64,000 nucleotides of DNA from NCBI GenBank assembly GCA_017469685.1, contig JAFUFW010000001.1:18065-82064 (forward strand). Reading direction: 5' to 3'. The notes beneath the pieces are model-generated. The model had not been told where the DNA came from, ran no database searches, and was given only the letters and a program-made list of their open reading frames with translations. Below are positions 34,741-43,381 of this stretch, piece by piece (position 1 is the stretch's first letter; the number at the start of each line of letters is the position of its first letter). A program made the position numbers and the translations under genes. The DNA comes from Bacteroidaceae bacterium. Its GTDB lineage: Bacteria; Bacteroidota; Bacteroidia; Bacteroidales; Bacteroidaceae.

Positions 34741-35223
34741 TTAGAATCTATAGATTAATGTCAGGTCTATTCCTGAGATACCTACTCCAAAAGCAGGAGT
34801 TGCAGGGTCATTGTCGATGTCAACGCCAAGGAGGCCCATGTCAGCCGACAATTGGAGATGATTATTAACGGCAAGACGCAGGGAAGGGCGCAGACCGATG
34901 AATGCATTGGCGTCGCCTTGGCCGAAACTGATTTCCGTAGTACCCTTCAAATCAACGAATACCAACTTGTTGTTCCAACAGTTGAATCGAACGTACGGAT
35001 TGGTAAGGCCTTTGGCTTCCTCGCCAAAGTATGTAAGGCCAAGACCAGCGCCCACGGCCCAGCGGTCATTGAATTCATAACCTACGCCCGGAAGGATGGT
35101 CATTCCGAAATTCTCGTTCCGATAGACAAAACTTGCCGATCCCGATACAAAGAACTGGGCACTTGCATTGGCACAGAAGCCAACGAAGAGAAGCACTACG
35201 AATAATAGTTTTTTCATAATCAT
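34741..35223 (-). CDS. Small outer-membrane beta-barrel protein in the nan operon
   Basis: 160 residues (or 158 from the ATG at 35217): a signal peptide ending ANASAQ, then alternating hydrophobic strands with Gly and aromatic residues, ending in LTLIYRF with the terminal Phe expected by the BAM machinery. It resembles opacity/OmpX-like eight-stranded barrels. The place between nanA and the transporter suggests a role with sialic acid uptake or a structural role, but no homologue of known function is recognised. Confidence 0.75.
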   Translation of the reverse strand: MIMKKLLFVVLLFVGFCANASAQFFVSGSASFVYRNENFGMTILPGVGYEFNDRWAVGAGLGLTYFGEEAKGLTNPYVRFNCWNNKLVFVDLKGTTEISFGQGDANAFIGLRPSLRLAVNNHLQLSADMGLLGVDIDNDPATPAFGVGISGIDLTLIYRF

Positions 35224-35247
35224 AGATATTATTTAATTGTTTGACTT

Positions 35248-36168
35248 TTACTTATTGCAATGATTGAAGAAGTCGATGGCTTCGAGTTCCTTGCGCAGCT
35301 GCACTTCTTCCTCGTCTGTGACGTTCTGGAAGGGGGTGCGGTTGGGGCCGAGGTCGAGGCCGATGAGCTTCATGATGCGCTTGCCGCCCACGATGTTGCC
35401 GCGGAAGTGGCAGATGACGTCGATGACATCCTGAGCGTAGTTCTGGAGCTGGCGGGCTTTTTCAAGGTCGCCCTCTTCCCAAGCCTTGATGATGCCGGTG
35501 AGGCAGCGCCCGTTGTAGTTGGTGGTGCCGCCGATGCCGCCCTGCGCGCCGCCCATTGCGAGGCACGGAAGGATGGTCTCGTCCTGGCCGTGGAGCATAT
35601 CGAACTTGCCGTCCTTGTAGCGGCGGCAGCGGTTGTACTCATATAGGCTCTCGAAGGTGTACTTGATGCCTGCGAAGTTGGGGATGCGGCCATCAACGGC
35701 CTGCAGGAAGTCGTACATCGAGAGGAAGGCGCCGTTGAAGGCGGGGATGTGGTAGAAGTAGAAGGGGAGGTCTGGAGCTCCGCAGGCGATTTCCTCGCAG
35801 TACTTCACGAGTTCTTCGATGCGACCCACCGTGGGGAATGGAGGTGCCATGGCTCCGATGCCGAAGGCACCGATTGCCTGAGCGTGCTCGGACAGGGCAC
35901 GAGAAGAGCGGACGCATGTGCTACCTACGTGCACGATGACCTTGAAGTCCTCAAAATCCTTGGTGGCATCCATCCAGGCTTCGGCAATCTGCTTGCGTTC
36001 GTCCTCGGTAAGCATATACCCCTCGCCGCTGGAACCGTTGATAAACACTCCCTTGAGCCCGTTGCGCTTCAGCAGAGCTGCATATTCGGGAATGACAGAG
36101 AGATTGATGCTGCCGTCGGCGTGCATCGGTGTGAATGGAGCGTCAATAAGACCTTTGATCTTTTCCAT
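35248..36168 (-). CDS. nanA: N-acetylneuraminate lyase
   Basis: A 306-residue class I aldolase of the DHDPS/NAL superfamily. NGSSGEGYMLTEDE (about 44-57) is the carboxylate-binding GxxGE loop, FYFYHIPA holds the catalytic Tyr, and AGIKYT holds the Schiff-base Lys. FYHIPAFNG is characteristic of lyases and not of dihydrodipicolinate synthases. It cleaves sialic acid to ManNAc and pyruvate. It is the first gene of the operon, with a well-formed promoter at 36220-36250. Confidence 0.93.
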   Translation of the reverse strand: MEKIKGLIDAPFTPMHADGSINLSVIPEYAALLKRNGLKGVFINGSSGEGYMLTEDERKQIAEAWMDATKDFEDFKVIVHVGSTCVRSSRALSEHAQAIGAFGIGAMAPPFPTVGRIEELVKYCEEIACGAPDLPFYFYHIPAFNGAFLSMYDFLQAVDGRIPNFAGIKYTFESLYEYNRCRRYKDGKFDMLHGQDETILPCLAMGGAQGGIGGTTNYNGRCLTGIIKAWEEGDLEKARQLQNYAQDVIDVICHFRGNIVGGKRIMKLIGLDLGPNRTPFQNVTDEEEVQLRKELEAIDFFNHCNK

Positions 36169-36219
36169 TTTTCTTCAGTATAAATAATGGTGAATATTTC
36201 AAGATATTTTATTTCGGTG

Positions 36220-36250
36220 CAAAGTTAGCGATTATCTGTTAAGGTGCAAA
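36220..36250 (-). promoter_or_regulatory. Promoter of the nan operon
   Basis: Minus-strand TTTG (36247-36250), 19-bp spacer, TAACTTTG (36220-36227). No recognisable operator was found beside it. Confidence 0.8.
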
Positions 36251-36273
36251 GTTTTAAGAGCATTATTTTTCAA

Positions 36274-36316
36274 CAAAAAAAGCCCTAAGGGTCCAGAAAT
36301 GGATACTTAGGGCTTT
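36274..36316 (-). terminator. Terminator of the DUF6055-GH97 gene
   Basis: Perfect arms AAAGCCCTAAG (36279-36289) and complement (36306-36316), with seven T at the minus-strand end. It lies about 190 bp after the GH97 stop codon; the palindromic array 36362-36463 is between them and would be in the transcript's 3' UTR. Confidence 0.8.
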
Positions 36317-36361
36317 CTTCGTTTGAGAGGATTGATTGAAATGCTAAAGGGGTCTAACAAA

Positions 36362-36463
36362 AAGGGCCAAGGGTTATGCCCAAAACCCTTAAGGGTTATT
36401 GGCAAAACCCTTAAGGGTTATCGCCAAAAGGGTCAAGGGTTCTGAGCGGAACCCTTGACCCTT
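36362..36463. repeat. 22-bp-periodic array of AACCCTTAAGGGTT-type units (locus 2)
   Basis: Five 14-bp units start at 36362, 36384, 36406, 36428 and 36450, exactly 22 bp apart. Units 2 and 3 are perfect palindromes. Units 1, 4 and 5 (AAGGGCCAAGGGTT, AAGGGTCAAGGGTT, AACCCTTGACCCTT) put the half-sites as direct repeats. This array fills most of the 340-bp gap between nanA and the GH97 gene. Confidence 0.92.
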
Positions 36464-36508
36464 TTTCTACGATAGTCTCAGACCGTTTGTTGACGGGGGT
36501 ATAATTCT

Positions 36509-39500
36509 TCAGTTTATTCTCAGCACGAAGCCACCGCCGGGAGCCATCACGACTTCCACTGGCTTACGGCCATCGAGGCGGAATTCGCTGACGGTGTAGT
36601 CCTCGGCGAAGTTCTCGGCATTCGGTCCGTCGGCGTAGAGCACGGCTTTGTTCTCTCTGCCGCGGTCGAGTCCAAGGGCTTCATAGAGGTCGGGGAGCTT
36701 AAGCCCGCGCGCCTGCCAGTTAGTCTGTCCGCCAATCCACCAGACCTCTCCCTTGCGGCGGGCTACTACGATGTACTCGCCGAGCCTACCGAGCAGCACG
36801 CGCGTCTCGTCGACATCGTTGGGTATCGAGGCGAGGAAGCGGGTGTAGTCTGGCTCTGCCTCATAACTGGTGGCAGCATCGGCAAGCATTGTCAGTGGCG
36901 AGTCGTGGACGACGTAAGCGGCGAGCTGGTGGCAACGCGTGCCCATCGACATGGGGTGATAGTAAATATCCTTGAAGTCCTTCAGTTGGGCATTGCGCAT
37001 GGCTCCTGGTGTGTAGTCCACGGAGCCAGCCATGCCGCGGATGAAGGGGAAGGTGACATCATACTGCGGCATGTCCTTCTTGTCGGAATTCCATTTCACT
37101 TCCTCCATGCCGAACACGCTCTCGAAGTTGATAATGTTGGGGTAGGTACGGTTCAGGCCCGTGGGTTTGTAGAAGCCGTGGTAGTCGAGCACGAGGTGGT
37201 GGCGGGCTGCAGCCTCTGCTATGCGGTAGGCCATCTCCACGGCTGTCTGGTCGTCACGGTCGAGGAAGTCGACCTTGAAGCCAGCCACGCCCAGATCTGA
37301 ATATTTCTTACAAGCCTCCTCGAGGTGCTCGTCCAGCACGTTGAAGACCGTCCAGAGGATGATTTTCACACCCTTGCCACGTGCATAGTCAACGAGCGCC
37401 TTGATGTCGATCTCCGGAATGGAGTTCATGATGTCGGCCTTCGCTGGCTCGTACCAGCCTTCGTCAAGGATAACGTACTCAAGCCCAAAGCGCTGAGCAT
37501 AATCTATGTAGTATTTATACGTCTCCTGGTTTATGCCTGCCTTGAAAGGCACTCCGCGCAGTGTCCAGGCATTCCACCAGTCCCATGCGCTCTTACCACC
37601 CCGGATCCAAGATGTAGCCCCGATGCGATTGGGCGAGGCGAGGGCATAGACGAGGTTGTTGACCGGCATCTGGCGGTCGTCGGTAGTGACGGTGAAGATG
37701 CGCCAGGGGAATGTGCGGCGGCCGCTGGTCTTAGCTATGAACTCTTCAGTCTGTGCCACGTGGCTCATGCCGCGGTGGTTGTAGTACTCCATAGTCCTCG
37801 GGTAGCGGGCAAACGCTCCGCTGAGCTTGCCTTCAGCCGGGCGCACGAACATGCCCGGATAAGCCTCAAGGTCAGCTTCGATGATGGTCACTTTGGCTGA
37901 TTTGAAGTCGAGGGTGACGGGCAGGAACGCCCATTGGTCAGAGAGCTGCGATAGCGGTGCAGAGGTATAGATGTTCTGGAACGCCATAGCTTCCGGCTTT
38001 TTCTCGTTGGTAGTGTAGGCCAGATAAGTCAAGGCATCGGCAGCAGGACTGAGCTGAAAGCGTTCGTCGTTAATCTGTAGCGGGCGCTTAGCGGTCTGGA
38101 CGAAGCGATAGGCGAGTCCTTCGTCGTAGATGCGCACCTCGAGGTCGAAGAGATTGTTAAAGCGATAAGTGGCCAGATTACATACGACATCGAATGCTGA
38201 CTGGCGATAGGCGAAGGCATCGATGTGCTCGCGCAGAGTCTCGCGCTTGAGAAGGCGGAGCGATGGCTTGCTTTGGCTGACGTCGGTAAGCAGGCAGCCC
38301 CCTACCCTCTCAATAAGCTTCTGGCCATCGAGTGTGATGTCTAAGGCCAAAGCGCCGTCGACGACCTTTGGCACTGCGGTGAGGCGCCCGTTGGGCGAAG
38401 TGAGTGCACCAGAGCTTGTGACCACAATCTCGTAGGGGAAACGTTCGCTGACTGTGCGCTCGGGAGCGGGCTCCTGGCTTTCGCGAGCACCCTGGCCGCC
38501 ACGTCGGCCTCTTCGGCTCTGCACGGCCGGATCATGGCGCTGCGTTGGCGCCCCCATGACTACAAAATAAAGCTCGCGCACATCGGCATCGCGGGGAGCA
38601 GTGAACGTAGTCCTGCTCTTGAGTGCCTTGCTGGCTTGCGAGTAGAGACACCGGCCGTCAGACAGCTGAGCAACGAAACCATAACGCCAGCCATCGGTGG
38701 AGAGAGCCTGACGTGCGGCAAAGTCAACAGAAACGCTCTCACCACGCTTGGGAGTAGGCATCAGGCGGGCATCAAAACCTCCGGCCTCGGGCGCCCCGGC
38801 CTCGTTGAGCTGCGGCCAATGTCCGGCGTACTGCCGGGTGTTTCCGTAGGCGTGGCGGAAATCGAGGAAGACAGTGTGGCGATGAGCTTCGAAGAGTTCG
38901 TCGTTGAACTGCTCAGTAGTAAGCCCCGTGAGACGCATGTAAGCGTCAGCCGGGTCCTCGGGATTCTCGGCTGTCTGATAGATTTTGGCCATGATGTCGA
39001 GCCCACGTTGCTGGCTCCACCACTCGAGAACGTAGGGCGTATGGTAGACGTTCTCCCACGAGAAGAGCGCCTTGTGTGGCTGGCGCTGGTAGGCTTGCCA
39101 GTGGAACAGTTCGTCGCGGATCCAGTCGGGGTTCACATGCCAGAGCATCCATTGCGACGTCATCTCGAAGAAGCCGCCGCCAAACCAGCGGGGAACGTCC
39201 TCCTGCTGACTATCCTGAGTATCAATAAACTGCGATGTAGCATCGGACGCCTGCCGCTCCGTGTCGGGGAGAATGCCCGCGCGCGCACGGCGGTCGCAGT
39301 GGACTTGCATCTGGAAGCTGTGCCCAAGCTCGTGGGCTACGCAGTTGAGGCGGCGGTCCTGAATGCGGTTCGGCGCCACCCAGAAGGCACCTATGACTTC
39401 GTCGTAGTCGCCGCCATAGGCAGTGCCTTCGAGCGAATAGTTGAGCATCACCATCATGCGATAGCGGTCGGCCACGGAACCCTCATGGATGAAGCGCAGC

Positions 39501-39799
39501 GAGTCGCGGTAGAAAGCGTAGAACTCTTCCAACCGGGCGGCCAGATTGTCGATGTCCACACGCGTGGGGTGGCCGTCCAGTTGTGGGGGATTGCTGAGGT
39601 CGGCCCCGAAACCGCGCTGCCAGAAGATGGCGAAGTTAGGCGTGAGACGCATACGCGAATAGCTCCACTGGGCCGAGTCGCTCTCAAAATCATTCGAGCG
39701 CAGTTCGCTTGGGATGTAGATTTGCTTGCCTGGAATGTCTGCCGCACTGGCGCCAATGGCAAGAACGAATGAAAAAACGCATGTGAGAAATCTTGTCAT
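36509..39799 (-). CDS. Secreted two-domain protein: DUF6055 metallopeptidase-like domain plus glycoside hydrolase family 97
   Basis: 1096 residues with a signal peptide (1-19, ASA/AD). Residues about 20-330 match DUF6055, with the zinc motif HELGHS at about 156-161 and a downstream GGGFFEMTSQW helix. Residues about 445-1096 are GH97: an N-terminal beta-sandwich, then a barrel with ILDEGWYEP, GFKVDFLDRDDQ (around 840), and FESVFGMEEVKW. The Asp after VDFL suggests the retaining alpha-galactosidase-like subgroup, not the inverting SusB subgroup; this is inference. A peptidase-like domain joined to a glycosidase hints at a glycoprotein substrate. It has its own promoter. Confidence 0.87.
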   Translation of the reverse strand: MTRFLTCVFSFVLAIGASAADIPGKQIYIPSELRSNDFESDSAQWSYSRMRLTPNFAIFWQRGFGADLSNPPQLDGHPTRVDIDNLAARLEEFYAFYRDSLRFIHEGSVADRYRMMVMLNYSLEGTAYGGDYDEVIGAFWVAPNRIQDRRLNCVAHELGHSFQMQVHCDRRARAGILPDTERQASDATSQFIDTQDSQQEDVPRWFGGGFFEMTSQWMLWHVNPDWIRDELFHWQAYQRQPHKALFSWENVYHTPYVLEWWSQQRGLDIMAKIYQTAENPEDPADAYMRLTGLTTEQFNDELFEAHRHTVFLDFRHAYGNTRQYAGHWPQLNEAGAPEAGGFDARLMPTPKRGESVSVDFAARQALSTDGWRYGFVAQLSDGRCLYSQASKALKSRTTFTAPRDADVRELYFVVMGAPTQRHDPAVQSRRGRRGGQGARESQEPAPERTVSERFPYEIVVTSSGALTSPNGRLTAVPKVVDGALALDITLDGQKLIERVGGCLLTDVSQSKPSLRLLKRETLREHIDAFAYRQSAFDVVCNLATYRFNNLFDLEVRIYDEGLAYRFVQTAKRPLQINDERFQLSPAADALTYLAYTTNEKKPEAMAFQNIYTSAPLSQLSDQWAFLPVTLDFKSAKVTIIEADLEAYPGMFVRPAEGKLSGAFARYPRTMEYYNHRGMSHVAQTEEFIAKTSGRRTFPWRIFTVTTDDRQMPVNNLVYALASPNRIGATSWIRGGKSAWDWWNAWTLRGVPFKAGINQETYKYYIDYAQRFGLEYVILDEGWYEPAKADIMNSIPEIDIKALVDYARGKGVKIILWTVFNVLDEHLEEACKKYSDLGVAGFKVDFLDRDDQTAVEMAYRIAEAAARHHLVLDYHGFYKPTGLNRTYPNIINFESVFGMEEVKWNSDKKDMPQYDVTFPFIRGMAGSVDYTPGAMRNAQLKDFKDIYYHPMSMGTRCHQLAAYVVHDSPLTMLADAATSYEAEPDYTRFLASIPNDVDETRVLLGRLGEYIVVARRKGEVWWIGGQTNWQARGLKLPDLYEALGLDRGRENKAVLYADGPNAENFAEDYTVSEFRLDGRKPVEVVMAPGGGFVLRIN

Positions 39800-39830
39800 A
39801 CTGAAAATGTTGTTAGTAAGTTTCTGCCTG

Positions 39831-39860
39831 CAAAAATACTATATTAATCTCAAACCACAA
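39831..39860 (-). promoter_or_regulatory. Promoter of the GH97 gene
   Basis: Minus-strand TATTTTTG (39831-39838) with TTG 19 bp upstream. The 347-bp gap to the SusC gene has no other recognisable feature apart from the SusC promoter. Confidence 0.5.
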
Positions 39861-40112
39861 GATAAAAAGCCATTTTTCATGCAGCCTTTTCAAGGTTTTT
39901 TAGCAGGCTGAAGCAGTAATGCAAACAGCCTGACGCAACAACACGAACGGGTAGTACAAGGTTTTCCGAACGGCTCAATAACCAAGATCCACAGGTGGGA
40001 CACAAACTGGAATACAGGAGTCTTTTTCAGAACGCACCTCGTAAGGGAGAAAAAACACGAATGAGCGCTCAAAAAAACACAAATTGTTGGCCTATATATT
40101 ATAATTAATGTG

Positions 40113-40120
40113 TACTTTTG
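40113..40120 (+). promoter_or_regulatory. -7 box of the SusC operon
   Basis: TACTTTTG, 27 bp before the SusC start codon; TTGG about 23 bp upstream is a weak -33 candidate. Confidence 0.55.
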
Positions 40121-40146
40121 GCGCACAAAACATAAAACATGACTGA

Positions 40147-43100
40147 ATGAGAAATAACGGGAATAACTATATAGCAAGCGCAATGCCTATGGTTCGCGTG
40201 GCGCGGTTCGCCCGCGCCATGGGATTGATTGCGGCATTGTCTTTGACAGCAACAACAGCCTTCGCACAGGACGACAAGAGCAAGGAGCAACAGTCTGTGC
40301 CCATGCAACAGGTGTCGCCACAACGGCCGCAAGGCCAGCTGCCTGCAGGCGAACTGCTGGTGCAGGGCACCGTCAAGGACACTCAAGGCGAGACGCTCCC
40401 CGGCGCCAGCGTGCGCGTTCGCGAGACTAAAGCCGGCGCCGTGGCCGATGCCGACGGCAACTTCGTCATCGGCGTGCCACGCGGGCAGGCCGTGACGCTC
40501 GATTTCTCATACGCTGGCATGAAACCGACATCGAAGCGCTACGATGGCAAACGCTCCTACACGAAAGAAATAATCGTGCTGCAAGAGAGCGGCGACCTGG
40601 ACGAGGTGGTGGTCACGGGATTGTTCGACTACAAGTCGTCGACCTTCACCGGCTCGGCTGTCAGCTACACGCAGGAGGATCTGAAGCTCGTAGGCAACTC
40701 CAACGTGCTGAAAGTCATACAGGCTATCGACCCGTCGTTCATCGTCGACATGAACAGCATCAACGGCTCCAACCCCAACTACATGGCCGACATCACCATC
40801 CGCGGCAAGGCGTCGTTCGGCGGCTTGCAGGGCGAGTATAGCGGCAACCCGAACGCTCCGCTCTTCATACTCGACGGCTTCGAAGCCACGCAGCAGCAGA
40901 TTTTCGACCTCGACATGAACCGCATCAAGAGCGTCACCATACTCAAGGACGGCGCCGCCAAAGCCATCTACGGCTCAAAGGCCAGCAACGGTGTGATTGT
41001 AGTTGAGACTATCCTGCCCGAAGCCGGACGCCTGCGCATAACCTACACGGGCGACGTCAGCGTCGAACTGCCCGACCTCACAAGCTACGACCTTTGTAAC
41101 GCCGAGGAGAAACTGCGCGTGGAGCAGAACTCAGGTCGCTACACTTCGACTTCGCCCTACTATCAGGCGCTGCTCGACGAGCAGTACAACGCCATAGCCG
41201 CAAACATAGCACGCGGCGTGGACACCTACTGGCTCTCTCAACCCCTGCGCTCGGGAGTAGGCAACAAGCACACGGCCTACATCGAGGGCGGCACCGAGGA
41301 GATGCGCTACGCAGCAAGTCTGATGTACAACAACGTCGCCGGCGTAATGAAAGAGATCGGCCGACGCACACTTTCCGGCAACATAAACCTGAGCTACCGC
41401 TACAAGCAAGGGATGTTCCGCAACTCTCTCTCGGTCAACGGCAACAAGGCCGACGACAGCCCCTACGGCACATTCTCCGACTACGTCACGGTTAACCCTT
41501 ATTTCACCTCGACGGATGCCTTCGGCAACGTGCAGAAAGTGCTGGGCACATACACCTCTCCGGGCGCTAACGGCAGCACTACGACCTACTACAACCCGCT
41601 CTACAACGCCACCATCGGCACCAAGAACTTCTCGAACTACACGGAGATGGTCGAGAATTTCTACCTCGAGTACCGCCCCGTTGACGACCTGCGCTTTACG
41701 GCCCGAATGGGCTATACCCACCAGAACAACAAGCGCGAGGACTTCTATCCCGGCGACCACACGCGCTTCAACGACTGGACGGGCGACCGCTACTTCCAAC
41801 GAGGAAGCTACCACATCAACAACGGCGAGACAAACAGCCTCAGCATGGACATCACTGGCAACTACTCTCACACTTGGGACAAGCATCTCCTGCTGGCCAA
41901 CGCGGCCTATTCGATGCAGAAATCTGACAGCGACTCTGAGGGCATGACGGCCTGGGGATTCCTCAACAACCACGTCGACCACATCACTTTCGCCAAGCAA
42001 TATGCCGAAGGCGGCAAGCCATCGGGCTCTGAGAGCACGACCCGCTCGCTCGGTATCACAGGCGCTGCAAACTACAGCTACGACGAACGCTACCTCTTCG
42101 ACGCAAGCCTGCGCTTCAACGGCTCGTCGGTGTTCGGCGCAGACAACCGTTGGGGCACCTTCTGGAGCGCAGGTGCAGGATGGAACCTCCACAATGAACA
42201 TTTCATGAGCAGCGTCACGTGGCTCAACCTCTGCAAGTTCCGAATCACCTATGGCCTCACAGGAAACCAGAATTTCTCGCCCTATCAGGCCAAGGCGACA
42301 TATAAGTTCTACGACAACATCATCTACGACAACATCTCAGGAGCCTACCTCATGGGGATGCCCAACCCGAACCTCAAATGGCAGCAGACGGGCGACTTCA
42401 CCGTTGGCCTCGACCTGGGCCTGTGGAAACGCATTAACGTGCGCTTCGACTACTACGACAGCCGCACGCGCGACGCCCTCATTGCCATGTCTATTCCCAC
42501 GTCGACAGGCTTCACATCCTACATGGAGAACCTCGGCAACGTGCAGAACCGTGGTGTCGAGGCCACGGCCAACTGGCGTTTCTACCAGAGCGGGCAGTCG
42601 TACATGAGCCTCACGGGAAGCATCGCCCACAACGTCAACAAGGTGACAAAGATCAGCGACGCACTCTCGACCTTCAACCGCGAACAGGACGCCGAAAACA
42701 CTACATCGCCCATCATTCGCTACGAAGAAGGGCAGTCGATGAGCGTCATCTGGGCCGTGAAGTCGCTCGGCATTGACCCCGCCACCGGACGCGAGATGTT
42801 CGTTAAGAAGGATGGCACCACGACCTACGACTACACCACCGACGACTACATCATAGGTGGCGACTCAAATCCCAAGGTACACGGCACGCTCGGCCTCAAC
42901 GGCGAAGTGAAGGGCATAGGCCTCAGCCTACTTTTCAGCTATCAGATGGGTGGCGACTACTATAACCAGACACTCGTAGACCGCGTCGAGAACGTCAACA
43001 TAGCCGGCAACGTGGACCGCCGCGTCTTCTCCGACACATGGAGCCAGCCGGGCGACGTGGCGCTCTACAAGCACATCTCTGCCACACCTACCACGACGTA

Positions 43101-43326
43101 TGCCTCCACGCGCTTCATACAGCGCAACAACATGCTTGACCTCACAACGCTCTCAGCCTACTACGACTTCAAATACTGCGGCTGGTTGCAGCGCAGCAAG
43201 CTCGAGCGCCTGCGCCTGACGGCCTACATGAACGATGTCTTCCACCTCGCTACCATAAAGGCTGAGCGCGGTCTCAACTACCCCTACGCCCGAACCTTCT
43301 CACTATCGCTCACGGCGACGTTCTAA
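40147..43326 (+). CDS. SusC/RagA family TonB-linked outer-membrane transporter
   Basis: 1059 residues. A long, positively charged N-region precedes the signal core (about 24-40, ending AFAQDD). A carboxypeptidase-regulatory-like domain follows (about 68-140, VKDTQGETLPGASVRV), then the SusC TonB-box-like DEVVVTG (152-158), plug, and 22-strand barrel ending LSLTATF. It works with the SusD lid to import oligomers. The gene set SusC, SusD, DUF4843, PKD-like matches the layout of B. thetaiotaomicron BT2264-2261, a complex shown to bind peptides, so peptide import is a fair guess. No carbohydrate enzyme or regulator is attached to the locus. Confidence 0.95.
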   Translation: MRNNGNNYIASAMPMVRVARFARAMGLIAALSLTATTAFAQDDKSKEQQSVPMQQVSPQRPQGQLPAGELLVQGTVKDTQGETLPGASVRVRETKAGAVADADGNFVIGVPRGQAVTLDFSYAGMKPTSKRYDGKRSYTKEIIVLQESGDLDEVVVTGLFDYKSSTFTGSAVSYTQEDLKLVGNSNVLKVIQAIDPSFIVDMNSINGSNPNYMADITIRGKASFGGLQGEYSGNPNAPLFILDGFEATQQQIFDLDMNRIKSVTILKDGAAKAIYGSKASNGVIVVETILPEAGRLRITYTGDVSVELPDLTSYDLCNAEEKLRVEQNSGRYTSTSPYYQALLDEQYNAIAANIARGVDTYWLSQPLRSGVGNKHTAYIEGGTEEMRYAASLMYNNVAGVMKEIGRRTLSGNINLSYRYKQGMFRNSLSVNGNKADDSPYGTFSDYVTVNPYFTSTDAFGNVQKVLGTYTSPGANGSTTTYYNPLYNATIGTKNFSNYTEMVENFYLEYRPVDDLRFTARMGYTHQNNKREDFYPGDHTRFNDWTGDRYFQRGSYHINNGETNSLSMDITGNYSHTWDKHLLLANAAYSMQKSDSDSEGMTAWGFLNNHVDHITFAKQYAEGGKPSGSESTTRSLGITGAANYSYDERYLFDASLRFNGSSVFGADNRWGTFWSAGAGWNLHNEHFMSSVTWLNLCKFRITYGLTGNQNFSPYQAKATYKFYDNIIYDNISGAYLMGMPNPNLKWQQTGDFTVGLDLGLWKRINVRFDYYDSRTRDALIAMSIPTSTGFTSYMENLGNVQNRGVEATANWRFYQSGQSYMSLTGSIAHNVNKVTKISDALSTFNREQDAENTTSPIIRYEEGQSMSVIWAVKSLGIDPATGREMFVKKDGTTTYDYTTDDYIIGGDSNPKVHGTLGLNGEVKGIGLSLLFSYQMGGDYYNQTLVDRVENVNIAGNVDRRVFSDTWSQPGDVALYKHISATPTTTYASTRFIQRNNMLDLTTLSAYYDFKYCGWLQRSKLERLRLTAYMNDVFHLATIKAERGLNYPYARTFSLSLTATF

Positions 43327-43360
43327 GAATGAAAAGTGAAAAGTGAAAAGTGAAAAATAA
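43327..43360 (+). repeat. GTGAAAA-type simple repeat after SusC
   Basis: ATGAAAAGTGAAAAGTGAAA and onward, continuing to 43360 with a 9-bp period. It is complementary to the SusD signal-peptide coding region (43447-43480). Confidence 0.85.
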
Positions 43361-43381
43361 AAATTTCTATTGCATATAACG

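Noticed and set aside
36362-36463. CRISPR-like array
   Set aside because: The repeat is 14 bp with 8-bp spacers, far shorter than CRISPR units; no cas genes are present. Phased palindromes explain it better.
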